Shown here piece by piece: positions 58,863 to 63,166 of a DNA stretch of 63,166 nucleotides. Every line of letters begins with the position of its first letter. Position 1 is the stretch's first letter. The DNA is taken from assembly GCA_035380045.1 (NCBI GenBank), contig DAOSWM010000015.1, positions 1 to 63,166 on the forward strand, in the 5' to 3' direction. This DNA comes from DAOSWM01 sp035380045. GTDB taxonomy: Bacteria; Bacteroidota; Bacteroidia; Bacteroidales; Tenuifilaceae. The notes beneath the pieces are model-generated. The model was not told the origin of the DNA, did not search any database, and saw nothing but the letters and a program-made list of their open reading frames with translations. The position numbers were made by a program, and so were the translations under genes.

Positions 58863-59513
58863 ATGTTGACAGAAGATTCATATAGGCACAAGGGGTTAAG
58901 GAATAGATTGGTAGAGGAAATAAAGTCGAAGGGCATAACCGACGAGGGTGTTCTGGCGGCCATCGGGAAGGTTCCGCGACATCTATTTATGGAAAGTGGA
59001 TTCGTGAATTTCTCGTACAAGGATTCGGCTTTTCCCATTGGCGCTGGCCAAACCATTTCGCAGCCCTACACGGTGGCGTTTCAAACTCAGCTGCTAAAGG
59101 TAAAACCCATGGAGAAGGTTCTTGAAATTGGAACCGGATCGGGTTACCAAACAGCTATTCTGCTGGAAATGGGAGCGAAGGTATTCTCCATTGAAAGGCA
59201 GCGTGAACTTTTTGTGAAGTCCAAAGCTTTACTTGAGAAAATGGGCTACAACCCGCACCTTTTCTATGGCGATGGTTACCAGGGAATGCCTTCCTACGGG
59301 CCTTACTCAAAAATTTTGGTTACTGCAGGAGCGCCGGAAATTCCGCAAGCATTAGTTGCTCAGCTTGAAGTTGGTGGGCGTATGGTGATTCCAGTGGGCG
59401 ATAACCATGGGCAAAACATGGTGCTGGTAGAAAAAATCTCCGAAACCGAAACCAAGGTTTCGAACAATGGCCGATTCATTTTTGTTCCCTTGCTTAAAGG
59501 AACAAACAGCTAA
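58863..59513 (+). CDS. pcm: Protein-L-isoaspartate O-methyltransferase (216 aa)
   Basis: SAM-dependent repair of isoaspartyl damage in proteins in the cytosol. N-terminal GVLAAIGKVPRHLFM and A-F-P-I-G-A-G-Q-T-I-S-Q-P-Y-T-V-A form the substrate side. The SAM site is VLEIGTGSGYQTAILLEMGA, with the acidic residue in I-E-R-Q. The post-II motif reads ILVTAGAPEIPQAL, and LEVGGRMVIPVGD closes the fold. A TATCTTTG -7 box lies upstream (58828-58835) without a clear -33. The MBL-fold gene follows after 30 bases and is probably co-transcribed. Confidence 0.96.
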   Translation: MLTEDSYRHKGLRNRLVEEIKSKGITDEGVLAAIGKVPRHLFMESGFVNFSYKDSAFPIGAGQTISQPYTVAFQTQLLKVKPMEKVLEIGTGSGYQTAILLEMGAKVFSIERQRELFVKSKALLEKMGYNPHLFYGDGYQGMPSYGPYSKILVTAGAPEIPQALVAQLEVGGRMVIPVGDNHGQNMVLVEKISETETKVSNNGRFIFVPLLKGTNS

Positions 59514-59543
59514 TAGTTTAAAAAATAATAAATAGAAAAATAC

Positions 59544-60188
59544 ATGATTCAAATTAACCGATTCATCTTTAATCCGTTTCAAGAAAACACCTACGTTCTG
59601 TTTGATGAAACCAACGAGTGTGTTATTGTCGATGCGGGATGCTACACCTCAGAGGAGCAAGCAGAGCTTGAGGAGTTTATCTCTTCAAACAAACTTATTC
59701 CTAAGTTAGCCATTAATACGCACGGTCATATCGACCATATACTTGGTAATAAGTTTGTTAAAGATAAGTGGGGCGTAGAACTGCTGGGTAATCCTGAGGA
59801 TATACCGTTGCTGCAATCGGCCGTAAACCAGGCGTTAATGTTTGGGTTATCAGTTGATGATGTTCCAAATTTTGATAAATTTATTAACAATGGTGACACC
59901 ATTAGCTTCGGTAAATCTGAGTTGAAAGTGATTGGAACCCCCGGACATTCCAGAGGAGGGATTTGCCTCTACAGTCCCGAAGCGAACTTTCTGCTTGCAG
60001 GTGATACACTTTTCAAGGCATCAATTGGTAGAACCGATTTGCCAGGTGGCAATTACAACCAGCTAATTCAAAGTATAAACGAAAACCTACTAACGCTTCC
60101 TGAAAGTGTAGTTGTGTATTCTGGCCACGGCGATCCTTCAACCCTTGGCTGGGAGAAGAACAACAACCCATTTCTTACCAAACAATAA
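59544..60188 (+). CDS. MBL-fold metallohydrolase, glyoxalase II-like (214 aa)
   Basis: A single-domain metallo-beta-lactamase fold. The di-metal motif T-H-G-H-I-D-H is at ~60-66, followed by V-I-G-T-P-G-H-S-R-G-G (~132-142), L-L-A-G-D-T-L-F (bridging Asp ~153) and a late V-V-V-Y-S-G-H-G-D-P-S. All expected metal ligands are present. The short form without the C-terminal helical domain of classical GloB suggests a thioester hydrolase of broad type. Whether it acts on hydroxyacyl-glutathione is doubtful in this phylum. It follows pcm directly. Confidence 0.92.
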   Translation: MIQINRFIFNPFQENTYVLFDETNECVIVDAGCYTSEEQAELEEFISSNKLIPKLAINTHGHIDHILGNKFVKDKWGVELLGNPEDIPLLQSAVNQALMFGLSVDDVPNFDKFINNGDTISFGKSELKVIGTPGHSRGGICLYSPEANFLLAGDTLFKASIGRTDLPGGNYNQLIQSINENLLTLPESVVVYSGHGDPSTLGWEKNNNPFLTKQ

Positions 60189-60328
60189 CAAAATTCAACT
60201 GTTTAATTAAATATTGTTGAAACTATTATGCAATTTGTAAGAAATTGTAATCATTTTTTTAATTTTACAACCAATTTAAAAGATATTAGCCTTTGCAATT
60301 AAATAACTACTAAAAAAGAAAGCCAAAT

Positions 60329-63166
60329 ATGTCAACCGAACGTTTTGTAACCCGTCATGTTGGTCCTCGCGATAGCGAGATTGACGAGATGTTAAAAGTT
60401 GTGGGAGTTAAGAGCCTCGATGAGCTTATCGACCAAACTGTTCCCAAATCAATTCGAATGGAGAAACCGCTGAATCTCCCAAATTCTTTAACAGAGCAAC
60501 AGTATTTAGCAAAAATAAAGAGCTTGGCTGCTAAGAATAAAGTTTACCGCTCGTTTATTGGTATGGGTTACTATGGCACGCATACTCCTTCGGTAATTTT
60601 AAGGAATATTTTTGAGAATCCGGGTTGGTACACTTCTTACACACCATACCAGGCCGAAATCAGCCAGGGTCGCCTTGAGGCTTTGCTTAATTTCCAAACC
60701 GTTGTGATGGACTTAACTGCAATGCCCATCGCAAATGCATCGCTGCTCGATGAAGCAACTGCTGCTGCCGAGGCAATGATTATGATGTTCAACCTACGTT
60801 CGCGTCAGGCAGTTAAGGAGGAACGTAACGTTCTTTTTGTTGATAGCGATATTTTTCCGCAAAACCTTGAGGTAATCGAAACTCGGGCTAACCCACTTGG
60901 TATTAAGGTTGTAACAGGATGCTACGCTGAATATCAATTTACCGGGAAGGAATTTGGCGTTGTGGTTCAGTACCCAGCAGCAAAGGGGAATATTCGTGAT
61001 TACTCCGCTTTCGTGCAAAAATCGCACGATGCAGGAAACTTGGTTTCTGTGATTGCCGATATACTTTCGCTTGCTCTTATAACGCCTCCGGGCGAATGGG
61101 GAGCCGACATTGTGGTTGGATCAACCCAACGACTTGGAATCCCAATGGGTTTTGGAGGCCCACACGCAGCGTATTTCGCCACAAAGGAGGAGTACAAGCG
61201 TAGCATTCCCGGACGCATTATTGGCGTTTCGGTCGACAGGCACGGGAACAAGGCGTTACGCATGGCGTTGCAAACCCGTGAGCAACATATTAAGCGCGAA
61301 CGTGCCACCTCAAACATTTGTACCGCGCAAGCGTTGCTTGCAACAATGGCTGGCATGTATGCTGTTTACCATGGCCCCGAAGGAATAAAGCGCATCGCTT
61401 CAACGGCTCATGGAGCTGCTGTAACTTTAGCAAATGAACTGACAAAACTTGGCTACAACCAAACTGTGAAGAATATTTTCGACACCATCGAAATTGAACT
61501 TCCCACAGGTGTTAAGGTTGATATGGTTAAGCGTAAACTGATAGATAGAGAGATAAACCTTAACTACAAGAAGAATGGAACCATAGGCATAAGCACCGAT
61601 GAGCTTACCACAATTGATGATGTAAACTCAATAGTTGAGGTTTTTGCTGAGGTTGCCGGGAAACCTGCCACAAAGATTGATAAGTTTGTGGATAAAGTTT
61701 CCATTCCTGAGAACTTAGTACGCAAGTCGAGTTACCTCACCGAGAAAGTTTTCAACATGTTCCACTCCGAAACGGAGATGATGCGCTACATTAAGAAGCT
61801 TGAGCGGAAGGATATTGCCCTTAATCACAGCATGATATCGTTAGGAAGCTGCACCATGAAGCTGAATGCAGCAACCCTGATGCTGCCCCTAAGCTGGGTT
61901 GAATTTGGGAACATTCACCCGTTTGTTCCAACCGACCAGGCCGAGGGCTACATGAACCTGATTTGCGACTTGGAGCAGCACCTTGCTGAAATTACAGGCT
62001 TCGAGGCCGTTTCATTACAACCAAACTCGGGAGCAGCCGGTGAGTACGCAGGTTTAATGGTAATTCGCCAGTACCATATTAGCCGAGGTGAAAGTCACAG
62101 GAACGTTGTGCTAATTCCTTCGTCAGCTCATGGAACCAACCCTGCAAGCGCAGCCATGGCCGGAATGGATGTTGTGGTAGTTGCCTGCGACGAGAAGGGA
62201 AACATTAACATTCAGGATTTAAAGGAAAAGGCTGAGAAACACCGCGAAAACCTAGCGGCTTTTATGGTTACATACCCTTCAACCCACGGCGTTTTTGAGA
62301 GCCAAATAAAGGAGATGAACAAAATTGTTCACGACAATGGTGGACAGGTTTACATGGATGGTGCCAACATGAACGCTCAGGTAGGACTTACAAGTCCAGG
62401 AATTATTGGAGCCGATGTTTGCCACTTAAATTTACATAAAACATTCGCAATTCCTCACGGTGGAGGTGGTCCAGGGGTTGGCCCAATTGGCGTAGCCAAG
62501 CATTTGGTACCTTTCCTCCCCTCGCATCCTGTTGTAAAAACTGGAGGTGAAAAGGCCATTACCGCGCTGGCAGCAGCGCCCTGGGGTAGCGCAAGCGTTC
62601 TTCCCATAACCTATGGTTATATTCTGATGCTTGGCGCAGATGGTTTAAAGAAGGTTACTGAAATGGCTATTCTTAACGCCAACTATCTGGCAGCGAAGTT
62701 GAAGGGTAACTTTGAGGTTCTTTACTCAGGCGAAACGGGCAGGGTTGCACACGAAATGATTCTCGATTGCCGTCACTTTAAGCAATCATACGATGTTGAA
62801 ACCGGTGACATTGCCCGTCGTCTAATGGATTACGGCTACCATGCGCCAACTCTTTCATTCCCGGTTCACGAAACGCTAATGGTGGAACCTACCGAGAGTG
62901 AATCGATGCAGGAACTCGACCGCTTTGCCGAGGCAATGATTGAAATTAAGAAGGAGCTGGAAGAGATTAAAAACGGCAAAGCCGATAAAACCGATAACGT
63001 TCTTAAAAATGCACCACATACAGTTGTTGAGGTTAGTGCAAACGAGTGGATCCATACCTACGACAGGCAAAAAGCAGCTTTCCCGCTTGAGTGGATTGCT
63101 GGTAACAAATTCTGGCCAACGGTAAGTAAAATTGATTCCGGTTTTGGCGATAGAAACCTAGTATGT
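60329..63166 (+). CDS. gcvP: Glycine dehydrogenase (decarboxylating), P protein of the glycine cleavage system, 3' end cut by window
   Basis: The frame runs open for 946 codons from an ATG at 60329 to the edge of the window. It begins MSTERFVTRHVGPRDSE, with YTPYQAEISQGRLEALLNFQ in the N-terminal half. The PLP lysine lies in the C-terminal half in NLHKTFAIPHGGGGPGVGP, and the visible end FGDRNLVC is the familiar C-terminal signature, so only about ten codons are missing. It is the single-chain (fused P1-P2) form. It decarboxylates glycine and passes the aminomethyl group to the H protein. The 140-base upstream spacer shows no clear promoter. The other gcv genes are not in the window. Confidence 0.96.
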   Translation, partial: MSTERFVTRHVGPRDSEIDEMLKVVGVKSLDELIDQTVPKSIRMEKPLNLPNSLTEQQYLAKIKSLAAKNKVYRSFIGMGYYGTHTPSVILRNIFENPGWYTSYTPYQAEISQGRLEALLNFQTVVMDLTAMPIANASLLDEATAAAEAMIMMFNLRSRQAVKEERNVLFVDSDIFPQNLEVIETRANPLGIKVVTGCYAEYQFTGKEFGVVVQYPAAKGNIRDYSAFVQKSHDAGNLVSVIADILSLALITPPGEWGADIVVGSTQRLGIPMGFGGPHAAYFATKEEYKRSIPGRIIGVSVDRHGNKALRMALQTREQHIKRERATSNICTAQALLATMAGMYAVYHGPEGIKRIASTAHGAAVTLANELTKLGYNQTVKNIFDTIEIELPTGVKVDMVKRKLIDREINLNYKKNGTIGISTDELTTIDDVNSIVEVFAEVAGKPATKIDKFVDKVSIPENLVRKSSYLTEKVFNMFHSETEMMRYIKKLERKDIALNHSMISLGSCTMKLNAATLMLPLSWVEFGNIHPFVPTDQAEGYMNLICDLEQHLAEITGFEAVSLQPNSGAAGEYAGLMVIRQYHISRGESHRNVVLIPSSAHGTNPASAAMAGMDVVVVACDEKGNINIQDLKEKAEKHRENLAAFMVTYPSTHGVFESQIKEMNKIVHDNGGQVYMDGANMNAQVGLTSPGIIGADVCHLNLHKTFAIPHGGGGPGVGPIGVAKHLVPFLPSHPVVKTGGEKAITALAAAPWGSASVLPITYGYILMLGADGLKKVTEMAILNANYLAAKLKGNFEVLYSGETGRVAHEMILDCRHFKQSYDVETGDIARRLMDYGYHAPTLSFPVHETLMVEPTESESMQELDRFAEAMIEIKKELEEIKNGKADKTDNVLKNAPHTVVEVSANEWIHTYDRQKAAFPLEWIAGNKFWPTVSKIDSGFGDRNLVC

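Overview
This window looks like a chromosomal scaffold from a Bacteroidota bacterium, probably an anaerobic or microaerophilic member of the Bacteroidales/Marinilabiliales side of the phylum. The evidence is a type IX secretion C-terminal sorting domain on a giant surface protein, TonB-dependent receptors with carboxypeptidase-regulatory N-termini, several outer-membrane barrels, promoters of the Bacteroidetes form TTTG-N18..21-TAnnTTTG, and starts without strong Shine-Dalgarno sequences. Hybrid cluster protein, the NrfHA ammonia-forming nitrite reductase and two small TM1266-like ('iron-only hydrogenase system regulator') proteins point to anaerobic life. A run of exactly 100 N (23177-23276) shows that this is a scaffold with a gap of unknown true size. 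No rRNA, tRNA or CRISPR array was seen.

Layout. 1-8.7 kb, all on the minus strand: a tandem-domain adenylate kinase, an AraC/GyrI-like regulator, an ECF sigma factor with a membrane partner, an M28 peptidase fused to an outer-membrane barrel, a TetR regulator with a visible operator, branched-chain aminotransferase and an MtfA-like metallopeptidase. 8.8-10.6 kb: a plus-strand operon of a ThiF/MoeB-rhodanese protein, the fluoride channel CrcB and a DUF190 protein. 10.7-18.3 kb: a second M28 peptidase, a very large HExxH peptidase/beta-propeller/barrel protein, a TM1266-like small protein, and a LytTR two-component operon with a LiaF-like membrane protein. 18.4-21.6 kb: a MITE-like insertion and a ligase-ACP-acyltransferase fusion, then a histidine kinase running into the gap.

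23.3-30.8 kb is a nitrogen-oxide stress and respiration block: a [4Fe-4S] protein (5' end lost in the gap), hcp, a cupin, nrfH, nrfA and the ResB-like and CcsA-like cytochrome c assembly proteins. It closes at a perfect 16-bp bidirectional terminator. 31.1-36.4 kb is a divergent transport locus: a TonB receptor plus a TM1266-like protein on one strand, and a lipoprotein/permease/ATPase ABC importer on the other, each with its own recognisable promoter. This is the best candidate in the window for an uncharacterised uptake system.

36.5-49.2 kb: a long-chain acyl-CoA ligase, a second MITE-like element, a subtilase lipoprotein with an altered oxyanion motif, a TonB-receptor-like outer-membrane protein, a DOPA-dioxygenase-like protein, pirin, an ASCH-like protein, and an aroD-aroE-aroA-EamA operon. 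49.5-63.2 kb: a 1455-residue mosaic T9SS surface protein, a cyclophilin lipoprotein behind dnaB, a polyprenyl sugar phosphotransferase, a degenerate oxidoreductase-like protein, pcm, an MBL-fold hydrolase, and gcvP, which runs off the right edge about ten codons before its expected end.

All family assignments were made by reading motifs in the translated sequence. No database search was run.
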